NCBI GenBank assembly: GCA_049323435.1
Contig: JBMOMX010000012.1
Location: 124,001-188,000, forward strand
DNA: 64,000 nucleotides
From: UBA11222 sp049323435
GTDB lineage: Bacteria; Pseudomonadota; Alphaproteobacteria; UBA11222
Direction: 5' to 3'
The notes under the pieces: generated by a model
Seen by the model: only the letters and a program-made list of their open reading frames with translations
Told to the model about the DNA's origin: nothing
The model's database searches: none
Made by a program: the position numbers and the translations under genes
Shown here: piece after piece, positions 1-7,777 of the stretch
Numbering within the stretch: the first letter of the stretch is position 1
How the letters are laid out: every line of letters begins with the position of its first letter

Positions 1-1238
1 TCAATCATCTGGCGATCGGCATATTCCACCACAATGATCGTGTCATCGACCAGCATGCCGACCGAAAGGATCAGGCCAAACATCACCATCATGTTGATGG
101 TCATGCCCGTCAATCCAAACAGCATAAATCCGATCAGATAAGATGCGGGTATGGCAATCCCAACCAGCGCGGCCGAGCGCAAGCCAAGTGCCGACAGCAC
201 CACGATCATCACCAGCGCCACGGCTGTCAGCACGGCGGATTCGAGGCTGCCGAGCATACTGAGAATCCAGCGCGAGTCATCCTGCGCCACCGATAGCTGG
301 ATACTGGGCGGCAGCAGCTTACGATGCTCCTCCACCACGGCCCGGATAGTCTGCGTCGTGTCGAGAATGTTGTAGCCAATGCGTTTGGAAACCGAAATTG
401 AAATTGACGGCTTTCCATTCAGTCTTGCATAGGTATAGCGGTCCTTGAAAATGCGTCTGATATCGGTCACATCGCCTAGGGTGACAACGCCATCGCCAAC
501 CACCCGGACCGGCAGGCTGACAACATCAGAGGCGGTTTCAAACAGGCCTGGCACCTTGACAGCGAACCGCCCCTGTCCGGTATCCAGCATGCCTGCCGCG
601 ATCATGCGATTGTTCAGGGTTACGGCGTCGAGTAATTCTTTTGGCGAGATACTATAGGATTCCAGTTTGGCCGGATCGACGATAACTTCCAGCAGCTCTT
701 CGCGGTGGCCGCCAAGTTCTGCCTTCAGCACGGATGGGATGGCTTCGATGGAATCCTGAAGTATGCGCGCATGGCGCAACAGGGTGCGCTCTGGCGCATC
801 TCCGGAAAGGGTTACGGTGATCACCGGAAACTGGCTGGTGTTAAATTCCAGCACAATCGGGTCTTCGGTATCGTCGGGCAGATCAGCCTTGGCCAAATCC
901 ACCTGTTCGCGCACATCGATCAGCGCATTTTGCTGATCAAAATTCACGTCAAACTCAAGATAAAACCCGGCATGTCCCTGGGCCGCAACCGAGCGCATTT
1001 CCTTCAGGCCCTCTACGCTGCGCAGTTTGGCCTCCATCGGTTTGACCAGCAACCGTTCCGCATCCTCGGGCGAGATACCGGGATGCGGCGCAGAAACAAA
1101 CACAAATGGAATGGGTATGTCCGGGTCGGCTTCCTTGGGTATTGTGAGATAGGAATAGAGGCCGGCCAGCAGCATGGCCGCCAGCAAGGTCAGAATCATG
1201 CGCTGCCGGGCAATGAGATTGTCCAGCATCCCTGTCAT
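1..1238 (-). CDS. RND efflux permease, incomplete (window edge)
   Basis: This is the N-terminal 412 residues of an inner-membrane resistance-nodulation-division permease, which uses proton influx to expel substrates through a tripartite pump. The N-terminal helix is followed by a periplasmic porter domain with the family signature PKEADPDIPIP. Membrane segments begin again near residue 330, and MLVDDTIVVVEYA (helix 4 region, proton relay) falls at the cut end. The ATG at 1238 overlaps the adaptor stop by 4 nt (ATGA), which indicates translational coupling and fixes the start. The rest lies outside the window. The sequence looks like the AcrB/MexF-like group annotated as 'efflux RND transporter permease'; the substrate cannot be told. 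Confidence 0.93.
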   Translation of the reverse strand, partial: MTGMLDNLIARQRMILTLLAAMLLAGLYSYLTIPKEADPDIPIPFVFVSAPHPGISPEDAERLLVKPMEAKLRSVEGLKEMRSVAAQGHAGFYLEFDVNFDQQNALIDVREQVDLAKADLPDDTEDPIVLEFNTSQFPVITVTLSGDAPERTLLRHARILQDSIEAIPSVLKAELGGHREELLEVIVDPAKLESYSISPKELLDAVTLNNRMIAAGMLDTGQGRFAVKVPGLFETASDVVSLPVRVVGDGVVTLGDVTDIRRIFKDRYTYARLNGKPSISISVSKRIGYNILDTTQTIRAVVEEHRKLLPPSIQLSVAQDDSRWILSMLGSLESAVLTAVALVMIVVLSALGLRSAALVGIAIPASYLIGFMLFGLTGMTINMMVMFGLILSVGMLVDDTIIVVEYADRQMI

Positions 1239-2317
1239 GACGCGCCTTCCGGGTTGGGCGGCGTTTTGTAGGTAACATCCACCAGCGCGCCATCCGAAAC
1301 ATATTCCTGACCGACAGTAATAACGTTTTCAACCTTGCGCAGTCCGGTAATCCAGACGCCATCAGACGTGTTGGCAATAATGGTAACCGGCATAAACCGG
1401 GCGCGGCTTTCGCCATCCACGATGCGCACGCCGATAATGCCCGCATCATTCAGGGTCAGAATGGCGGGCGAAATAAAATGCGCCTCGACGGGCGCCGTGC
1501 GTATGCGTATGTCGGCGGTAATCCCGTCACGCAGGATATTTTCCGGATTTGGGGTTTCCAGTTCAATCCGGAAAGTCCGTGTGGCGGGATCGGCGGTGCT
1601 GGCGATAAAACGCACCACACCCTGCACCGTCTCGCCGGTAATCAGTTGCGCGCCGCCCGTGTCGCCAACCCGGAAGGCGTTGATGTCACGCTCGGACACC
1701 TGGCCGATTAGCAGCATGGGGTCGCTATCCACAATACGGGCGCAGATGCCGCCTTCATTCAGGAAATCACCTATTTCAACGGGTAGCGCCTCGACCACGC
1801 CATCAAAAGGGGCGGTGATGCTGATATCGGACATGGCGATTTCGGCGCGTTTCAGGGCGGCCTGCGCCGCGTCCAGTGCAGCCTTTGCAGCCGCCACCTG
1901 GCTGGACGAGCGGTGACCCTTGCGTGCGAGTTCTGTTGCTGCGGTGTAATCCAGCCTGCGGCTGGCGACCAGTGCGCGGGCTTCATCCGAATTGGCGCCG
2001 CGTGCATCGACGGTCAATTTGCAGATAAGATCGCCTTCACTGACGCGCGCGCCCTTGGGCCAGGGCAGGGCGCGCACATGCCCCTGCACACGGGTGCGCA
2101 GCTCGACATTGCGATTGGCCTCGGTGCGCCCGCGAATTACCGCCTCGCCCCGGCGTATCTGCGCCGTAATGGTTTCGGCGCGCACTGCGACACGCTTTGC
2201 CACCTGCGCCGGCTCCGCATCCTGATCCTCCGGCGCGTGATCCGTGAACAGCCCGGACAGCATCCAAACGGTAATCACCAATACAACACCGCCAGCAGTA
2301 ATGTATGAACGTTTCAC
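1235..2317 (-). CDS. RND efflux adaptor (HlyD/AcrA family membrane fusion protein)
   Basis: Periplasmic adaptor of 360 residues that links the downstream permease to an outer-membrane channel. It has one N-terminal membrane anchor (about residues 5-24, no lipobox cysteine). A biotinyl-lipoyl half follows (VRALPWPKGARVSEGD), then a short alpha-hairpin rich in Ala (about 115-160), the second lipoyl half (ITAPFDGVVEALPVEIGDFL) and beta-barrel and membrane-proximal domains. Length is typical. It is the first gene of a two-gene operon, overlapping the permease start by 4 nt. No outer-membrane TolC-like gene or regulator is adjacent in this window. Confidence 0.93.
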   Translation of the reverse strand: MKRSYITAGGVVLVITVWMLSGLFTDHAPEDQDAEPAQVAKRVAVRAETITAQIRRGEAVIRGRTEANRNVELRTRVQGHVRALPWPKGARVSEGDLICKLTVDARGANSDEARALVASRRLDYTAATELARKGHRSSSQVAAAKAALDAAQAALKRAEIAMSDISITAPFDGVVEALPVEIGDFLNEGGICARIVDSDPMLLIGQVSERDINAFRVGDTGGAQLITGETVQGVVRFIASTADPATRTFRIELETPNPENILRDGITADIRIRTAPVEAHFISPAILTLNDAGIIGVRIVDGESRARFMPVTIIANTSDGVWITGLRKVENVITVGQEYVSDGALVDVTYKTPPNPEGAS

Positions 2318-2357
2318 GGGTTACCTCAATTAACCGGTCTTGCGGCAATATGCATTC

Positions 2358-2729
2358 TCATATTGAATTGAACGGCAATAGGCGAAGGCGTGCGCGGTTT
2401 AAATCAACTGTCAGCAATGCGCCTTGTTCCAGCTCAGAAGCCATCCGCCGCAGGGCGGCAATAAGCTGATCGCCGATGGCTTTCGGGGTGATATCGCCGG
2501 CGCGGACTTGCACCACACTTGGCTTTTCGCCATTGTTGGCCGCTAGGATGGCGCTGAAATCCAGATCATGGGTGATAACGGCATATCCGTTCATTTTGGC
2601 GTAAAGCATAATTTGTGGGTCAGGCGCGTTATGGGGTCCCAATGTTGACTAGTGTTCCGCCTCAAAGCCCGCGTCCGCCAGCACAGCAACCCAGCGTGGC
2701 GGCAGGTTCATATCGATGAGAAACTTCAT
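2358..2729 (-). pseudogene. DUF5615 PIN-like toxin with in-frame TAG
   Basis: Reading from the ATG at 2729 gives a DUF5615 (PIN-like, Mut7-C related) protein of about 123 residues that opens MKFLIDMNLPPRW. It carries THDLDFSAILA in the middle and ends LLTVDLNRARLRLLPF. Codon 27 is TAG (2651-2649), where family members usually have Trp in an 'H-W-S' context, so TGG to TAG is the simplest explanation. The remainder stays open and could start at a TTG at 2642, but would then lack the first strand with the catalytic Asp of LIDMNL. Its ATG overlaps the DUF433 stop (ATGA), as in intact DUF433-DUF5615 toxin-antitoxin pairs. Probably an inactivated toxin; a sequencing error cannot be excluded. Confidence 0.8.
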
Positions 2730-2956
2730 ATGCCGGACAGCGTTACCTCTCGTTCTTCGCTTCGCCATGCGGCGTAGCGAAGCGCCTGCAGAATGTCCTC
2801 ACGATCAAGATAAGGGTAGTCAGCGAGAATTTCCTCGAAGCTATGTCCCGCGCCAATTTGCCCTACAATCATGCCAACCGTGACACGCAACCCGCGAATG
2901 CAGGCCTTTCCCCCCATGATTTCGGGCTGTTGGGTAATGCGGTCAAACGGTCCCAT
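2726..2956 (-). CDS. DUF433 antitoxin-like protein
   Basis: Small helical DUF433 (VapB45-like) protein of about 76 residues: FDRITQQPEIMGGKACIRGLR, then TVGMIVGQIGAGHSFEEIL and a C-terminal DILQALRYAAWR helix. These proteins are the usual partners of DUF5615 PIN-like toxins. I start at the ATG at 2956, because it is preceded by AAGGAAAAGG and matches the family N-terminus; an upstream start at 3007 would add 17 unrelated residues. The stop overlaps the toxin start by 4 nt. With the toxin carrying a nonsense codon, this antitoxin may persist alone. Confidence 0.85.
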   Translation of the reverse strand: MGPFDRITQQPEIMGGKACIRGLRVTVGMIVGQIGAGHSFEEILADYPYLDREDILQALRYAAWRSEEREVTLSGI

Positions 2957-3042
2957 GCCTTTTCCTTTTCGAAGCGCGCCGCCATTTTGATTGTATATAT
3001 GTATCATTTCAAGGACGAAAGTGCGCGCTGTTTTTTCGGCTC

Positions 3043-3070
3043 ACTCCGCCACCTGTCTGGTCTTGCGGCG
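3043..3070. repeat. 28-bp direct repeat, left copy (uvrA 3'-end duplicate)
   Basis: Exact 28-bp match to 3777-3804. Read on the minus strand it encodes the last nine UvrA residues (RRKTRQVAE) followed by TGA. It therefore looks like the original uvrA 3' end, with the module 3071-3776 inserted between it and the present uvrA. Confidence 0.85.
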
Positions 3071-3131
3071 AAGGAAATCCAGCAGGCCGGCGCAATTTAT
3101 ATAATGCTGCCTGACACAACCGTTGACGTGT

Positions 3132-3419
3132 TTACGCAACCCTCAGGCGTTGAACTTTGATCTTGGATGCCGTGCGCCGGGCTTGCGCCAGATCATAAGC
3201 AAGCTGCATCTTCAACCACGAGTCCGCCGTCCCCCAGCCCATCAATTCCAGACGCAAAGCCATTACCGGTGAAATCGCCGCATGGCCATTGATGACGCGG
3301 GACAGTGTATGGCGTGTAACGCCCAGCCTGGCAGCCCCATTCGTTACGGAGAGGCCGAGCGGTTCGAGACAGGCGTCCCGGATCGAGTGACCGGGGTGCG
3401 GCGGGGTGTGCATTGCCAT
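3132..3419 (-). CDS. higA: HigA-family antitoxin
   Basis: Xre/HigA antidote of 95 residues. The helix-turn-helix covers about residues 22-60 (NGAARLGVTRHTLSRVINGH), followed by the HigA signature AISPVMALRLELMGWGTADSWL. It neutralises HigB and represses its own operon by binding the promoter region. The start at 3419 has an AAGGA ribosome-binding site eight bases upstream and lies 12 nt after the toxin stop, giving the typical toxin-first higBA order. The module sits between the two 28-bp repeats. Confidence 0.93.
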   Translation of the reverse strand: MAMHTPPHPGHSIRDACLEPLGLSVTNGAARLGVTRHTLSRVINGHAAISPVMALRLELMGWGTADSWLKMQLAYDLAQARRTASKIKVQRLRVA

Positions 3420-3431
3420 AAGCTTGTCCTT

Positions 3432-3710
3432 TCAATGATAGTCAACCAAATTGACATCGAACACATCGCCATCCGTGAAGCGGAAGATAATCCGCCAATT
3501 TCCGGAAACGCTGATGCTCCAGAACCCTTTCAGATCACCTTTGAGCATGTGCAGCCGGTATCCGGGCAGATCAAGCGCAGCAACGGTCTCGGCGGTGTCC
3601 AGACGGCCAAGAATATCCTCGATCCGCCGCGTCTGATTCGCGTTGATACGGCTGCGATCTCCGCGGTCATAAAGCAGTTTCAAACCGCGATGTTTGAGTG
3701 TCCTGATCAC
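3432..3710 (-). CDS. higB: HigB/RelE-family toxin
   Basis: RelE/HigB mRNA interferase fold of 92 residues. Family hallmarks are MIRTLKHRGLKLLYDRGD at the N-terminus, LPGYRLHMLKGDLKGFWSIS in the middle and GNWRIIFRFTDGDVFDV-YH at the end. The family cleaves mRNA at the ribosome when not bound by HigA. Start is GTG (3710). No ribosome-binding site is visible, and the promoter found at 3719-3747 would place the transcript start at or next to this GTG, so a leaderless message is likely. All core residues look present, so it is probably functional. Confidence 0.93.
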   Translation of the reverse strand: MIRTLKHRGLKLLYDRGDRSRINANQTRRIEDILGRLDTAETVAALDLPGYRLHMLKGDLKGFWSISVSGNWRIIFRFTDGDVFDVNLVDYH

Positions 3711-3718
3711 TTCGCGAG

Positions 3719-3747
3719 ATTGTACCGCGTATCGGCAGACTTATCAA
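3719..3747 (-). promoter_or_regulatory. higBA sigma-70 promoter
   Basis: On the minus strand, TTGATA (3747-3742) is followed after 17 bp by TACAAT (3724-3719), a near-consensus promoter. The -10 ends 8 bp before the higB GTG. It lies inside the inserted segment, so the cassette carries its own promoter. Confidence 0.65.
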
Positions 3748-3774
3748 CTTGTCTATGGCAGAAACCTTCTTGCC

Positions 3775-6657
3775 CTACTCCGCCACCTGTCTGGTCTTGC
3801 GGCGGGGGGTAACGGAACGCGCGGGTTCGGGCCTGACGATTTGCTTCAGGAATTGACCTGTATAGCTTTGTTCAATTGCTGCGACTTGCGCCGGCGTGCC
3901 TTCGGCCACAATGCGTCCGCCGCCATCGCCGCCTTCGGGCCCCAGATCAATGATCCAGTCGGCGGTTTTGATGACTTCCAGATTATGCTCGATCACCACC
4001 ATGGTGTTTCCGGTATCGACCAATTCCTGTAGCACTTCAAGCAGCTTTTTCACATCCTCGAAATGCAGTCCGGTGGTCGGTTCATCCAGAATATACAGCG
4101 TGCGTCCAGTGGCGCGCCGCGCCAGTTCCTTGGCCAGTTTGACGCGCTGCGCCTCGCCGCCCGACAAGGTGGTCGCCTGTTGCCCGACCTTGATATAGCC
4201 AAGCCCCACCCGTTGCAGCGTCACAAGCTTTTCACGGATCGACGGCACGGCCTTGAAAAAATCCGCCGCCGCGTCAACCGTCATGTCCAGCACATCGGCA
4301 ATGCTTTTGTCGCGGAAGGTGATTTCCAGCGTTTCGCGATTATAGCGCCGACCCTTGCAGATATCGCATTGCACATACACATCCGGCAGAAAATGCATTT
4401 CGATTTTAATGACGCCATCGCCCTGACAGGCCTCGCAGCGCCCGCCTTTGACGTTGAAGGAAAAACGCCCGGCCTTGTAACCGCGCGTATTGGCCTCGGG
4501 CAGACCCGCAAACCAGTCACGGATCGGGGAAAACGCGCCCGTATATGTGGCCGGATTGGAGCGCGGCGTGCGGCCGATCGGCGACTGGTCGATGTCGATG
4601 ACCTTGTCGAGCAGCTCCAGCCCATCAATGCGCTTATGCGCACCCGGTAATTCGCGCGCGCCGTTCAGTTTGCGCGCCGCCGCCTTGTATAGGGTTTCGA
4701 TAATCAGCGTCGATTTACCGCCGCCGGAAACGCCGGTGACGCAGGTAAATGTGCCAAGCGGTATATGCGCATCGACATTTTTCAGATTATTTTCGCTGGC
4801 GCCGATAATGCTCAGCATATGTTTGGGCCGCACGAGCCGCAGCGTTTCCGGGATCGGGATAATGCGCGCGCCTGTCAGATATTGTCCGGTCAGGCTGCGC
4901 GGATTATCCATGATTTCCTGCGGTATGCCTTGCGCCACAATATGGCCGCCATGCACGCCCGCGCCCGGCCCCATATCGACCACATAATCGGCGCTGCGGA
5001 TGGCTTCGTCATCATGCTCCACCACGATCACCGTATTGCCGAGATCGCGCAGATTTTTCAGCGTCACCAGCAGTCGCGCATTATCGCGCTGATGCAGACC
5101 GATAGAGGGTTCATCCAGCACATATAATACGCCGGTCAGCCCGGACCCGATCTGCGACGCCAGCCGGATGCGTTGCGATTCCCCGCCCGAAAGCGTGCCG
5201 GAGTTGCGCGCCAGCGTTAGATATTCCAGCCCGACATCATTGAGAAAGCCGAGCCGCTCACGGATTTCCTTCAGAATGCGTGAGGCGATCTCCTGCTGTT
5301 GAGAGGTCAGCGTGGCGGGCAGCGCGTTGAACCATTGCAATGCCTGACGGATCGACATTTCCGACACTTGCGCAATATGCAACCCATCCAGCTTTACCGC
5401 CAGCGCCTCGGGTTTCAGGCGGTTGCCCGAACACACCTCACAGGCGGTGATGCGCTGATATTTTTCGACTTCCTCGCGGGTCCAGTTGCTTTCGGTTTCC
5501 CGGTAACGCCGCTCCAGATTGGTGATCACGCCTTCAAATGGCTTGTTGATCTGATATTTGCGTTCGCCATCCACATAGGACATGCGGATATTATCCTCGC
5601 CCGAGCCATACAGGATAGTGTCACGCGCAGCTTTTGGAATGTCTTTCCAGGGCAGGGCAGTGGAGAATTTGAAATGCCGCGCCAGGCTGTCGAGCGTCTG
5701 GTTATAATAGGCGGTTGTGGAACGCGCCCAGGGCGCCACGGCGCCGCCGCGCAGGCTGAGCGTGTCATCCGGGATCACAAGTTCGGGATCGATCACCATT
5801 TCGGTGCCAAGCCCATCACAAGCGGGGCAGGCGCCAAACGGATTGTTGAACGAAAATAGACGCGGCTCGATTTCGGTGATGGTGAAACCCGAAACCGGGC
5901 AGGCGAATTTGGCCGAGAAGATAATCCGCTCCGCGTTCTTGTCAGCCATTTCCGCAACCGCAATGCCATCGCCAATCGCCAGCGCCGTTTCGAAACTGTC
6001 GGCGAGGCGGCTTTGCATATCCGGGCGGATGACAATGCGGTCCACCACCACGTCAATATCGTGTTTGATTTTTTTGTTGAGTTCGGGAACCGCATCAATT
6101 TCATGATAGGCGCCATCGACCTTGACGCGCTGAAAGCCGCGCTTCATCAGATCAGCCAGTTCCTTGCGATATTCGCCCTTGCGCCCGCGCACCAGCGGCG
6201 CCAGCAGAAACAGCCGCGTGCCGTCGGGCAGGGCGGTGAGCTTGTCCACCATCTGGCTGACCGTCTGGCTTTCGATGGGCAGGCCGGTCGCAGGCGAATA
6301 GGGCACCCCCACCCGCGCGAACAGCAGCCGCATATAGTCATAAATTTCCGTCACCGTGCCGACGGTCGAACGCGGATTGCGCGACGTGGTTTTCTGTTCG
6401 ATGGAAATGGCGGGGCTTAGACCCTCAATATGGTCCACATCCGGCTTCTGCATCATTTCCAGAAATTGCCGCGCATAGGCAGACAGGCTTTCGACATAGC
6501 GCCGCTGGCCCTCGGCATAGATGGTGTCAAAGGCCAGAGAGCTTTTGCCCGATCCGGACAGGCCAGTAATGACGATCAGTGAATCCCGGGGAAGGTCCAC
6601 ATCAATATTCGCCAGATTATGTTCTCGGGCGCCACGGACAGAAATGAATTTATGCAT
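3775..6657 (-). CDS. uvrA: UvrABC excinuclease subunit A
   Basis: Damage-recognition ATPase of nucleotide excision repair, 960 residues (family about 940-970). Both ABC modules are present. The first has Walker A GLSGSGKSS (near residue 33) and signature SGTLSGGESQRIRLA. The second has Walker A GVSGGGKST and signature ATTLSGGEAQRVKLA. Zinc-binding cysteine pairs CPAC and CEAC...CDIC are also present. It works with UvrB/UvrC, which are not in the window. A LexA-type box lies 36 nt upstream. The C-terminal codons are duplicated at 3043-3070 by the higBA insertion, but the protein itself remains complete. Confidence 0.98.
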   Translation of the reverse strand: MHKFISVRGAREHNLANIDVDLPRDSLIVITGLSGSGKSSLAFDTIYAEGQRRYVESLSAYARQFLEMMQKPDVDHIEGLSPAISIEQKTTSRNPRSTVGTVTEIYDYMRLLFARVGVPYSPATGLPIESQTVSQMVDKLTALPDGTRLFLLAPLVRGRKGEYRKELADLMKRGFQRVKVDGAYHEIDAVPELNKKIKHDIDVVVDRIVIRPDMQSRLADSFETALAIGDGIAVAEMADKNAERIIFSAKFACPVSGFTITEIEPRLFSFNNPFGACPACDGLGTEMVIDPELVIPDDTLSLRGGAVAPWARSTTAYYNQTLDSLARHFKFSTALPWKDIPKAARDTILYGSGEDNIRMSYVDGERKYQINKPFEGVITNLERRYRETESNWTREEVEKYQRITACEVCSGNRLKPEALAVKLDGLHIAQVSEMSIRQALQWFNALPATLTSQQQEIASRILKEIRERLGFLNDVGLEYLTLARNSGTLSGGESQRIRLASQIGSGLTGVLYVLDEPSIGLHQRDNARLLVTLKNLRDLGNTVIVVEHDDEAIRSADYVVDMGPGAGVHGGHIVAQGIPQEIMDNPRSLTGQYLTGARIIPIPETLRLVRPKHMLSIIGASENNLKNVDAHIPLGTFTCVTGVSGGGKSTLIIETLYKAAARKLNGARELPGAHKRIDGLELLDKVIDIDQSPIGRTPRSNPATYTGAFSPIRDWFAGLPEANTRGYKAGRFSFNVKGGRCEACQGDGVIKIEMHFLPDVYVQCDICKGRRYNRETLEITFRDKSIADVLDMTVDAAADFFKAVPSIREKLVTLQRVGLGYIKVGQQATTLSGGEAQRVKLAKELARRATGRTLYILDEPTTGLHFEDVKKLLEVLQELVDTGNTMVVIEHNLEVIKTADWIIDLGPEGGDGGGRIVAEGTPAQVAAIEQSYTGQFLKQIVRPEPARSVTPRRKTRQVAE
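3777..3804. repeat. 28-bp direct repeat, right copy (present uvrA 3' end)
   Basis: Second exact copy of the repeat at 3043-3070. It comprises the last nine sense codons of uvrA plus the first base of its stop (TAG here, TGA in the other copy). The 734 bp from 3043 to 3776 hold one repeat copy and higBA only. Confidence 0.85.
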
Positions 6658-6692
6658 GGGATGGAAAGATACTCTCCAGAAGGAATCGACAG

Positions 6693-6707
6693 GAACAAAA
6701 TATGAAC
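6693..6707 (-). promoter_or_regulatory. LexA/SOS box of uvrA
   Basis: On the minus strand, GTTC-ATATTTT-GTTC exactly fits the alphaproteobacterial SOS box GTTC-N7-GTTC. It lies 36 nt before the uvrA start, where bound LexA would block the promoter. Confidence 0.75.
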
Positions 6708-6789
6708 AATCACATGTTCTGACAAGCCTAACATGAACCAGCCATTACTGGCACATGGATTGCTAGCATAGGTGCATAAGGAGAACCCT

Positions 6790-7647
6790 ATGCCGCATGC
6801 GATTACCAGTCTGAACCCCGCCAAACATGCCGGGATTACCCGGATGTTACAGGAAGCCAGCGTCAAAACCGGCACCGGATTCGATCATTTGGTCAATACG
6901 GCGATGCGTGAAAGCAGCTTTAATCCTGTTGCAAAAGCCAGTACCAGCAGCGCCTCCGGCATGTTTCAGTTCATTGAACAGACCTGGCTGGGCATGGTGA
7001 AGCGTCATGGCGCGGAACATGGCCTGGGCGAGGAGGCGTCAAAGATTTTCCAGGACTCAACAGGCAGGTATAATGTGCCGGATGCGTCGCAAAGGCGGGC
7101 AATTCTTGCCCTGCGGCAGGATCCCAGGATTTCCGCACTGATGGCAGGGGAATTGACTGCTGAAAACCGTAAAGTGTTGGAAAACCGGCTGGATCGTGAT
7201 GTCAGCAGCGGGGAACTTTATGCGGCGCATGTGCTTGGCGCCGGGGGTGCCGCGCGGCTGATTACCGCAGCAGAGCAGACCCCCAACAGCCGTGCAGCCA
7301 GCCTGTTCCCGGCGGCGGCGGCAGCCAATCGTGGAATTTTTTATGAAAATGGCAGGGCCCGCAATGTCAGCGAAGTGATGGCCTTCCTGGCCGGCGGGGC
7401 CGATTCCAGTGAACCGGAAATGGTCTACGCGGCCAACAAACCCGGCCCATCCCACACGGCCTATACAAGCAGCGTTTACACGCCAGGCGCCAGCAGCCTC
7501 ACGGCCATGGGCCATAATGCCCGGATTCTTTCCTCGGACATGATCGCCATCATGGCCTCGCTGGATGTGCCGGGCGGTGATAGTTCCAGCCGGACAGCAG
7601 CCAGAACTACCAGGCAATATCAGGATATTCTCAGCCACAGGGGATAG
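6790..7647 (+). CDS. SLT-domain (lytic transglycosylase-like) protein
   Basis: Protein of 285 residues with a lysozyme-like SLT fold in its first half: ARES-type helix MRESSFNPVAKASTSSASGMFQFIEQTW, with Glu40 (of RESSFNP) as the expected catalytic acid. The central part (YAAHVLGAGGA, about residue 145) fits transglycosylases of the alphaproteobacterial flagellar/secretion-associated type. The C-terminal 80 residues are low-complexity. No signal peptide is seen. The ATG at 6790 is preceded by AAGGAG; an upstream in-frame GTG at 6772 would lie before that site. It is a monocistronic plus-strand gene between uvrA and the monooxygenase. The cleaved substrate, if any, would be peptidoglycan. Confidence 0.75.
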   Translation: MPHAITSLNPAKHAGITRMLQEASVKTGTGFDHLVNTAMRESSFNPVAKASTSSASGMFQFIEQTWLGMVKRHGAEHGLGEEASKIFQDSTGRYNVPDASQRRAILALRQDPRISALMAGELTAENRKVLENRLDRDVSSGELYAAHVLGAGGAARLITAAEQTPNSRAASLFPAAAAANRGIFYENGRARNVSEVMAFLAGGADSSEPEMVYAANKPGPSHTAYTSSVYTPGASSLTAMGHNARILSSDMIAIMASLDVPGGDSSSRTAARTTRQYQDILSHRG

Positions 7648-7777
7648 GGGCGCAGATAAAGCACCCGGCGCCAGCTGAAATGCGGCGCGCTGCCTTCTAT
7701 TACTAAGGCGCTTGCGGTGGCGCCACTGCCTGTAATAGCGTGAACCAGCAGGATCCCGCAATCACAGGAGAGAAAGA

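Noticed and set aside
2642..2642. TTG as true start of the DUF5615 protein
   Set aside because: It would remove the conserved LIDMNL strand with an active-site Asp, and the ATG overlapping the DUF433 stop fits the family better.
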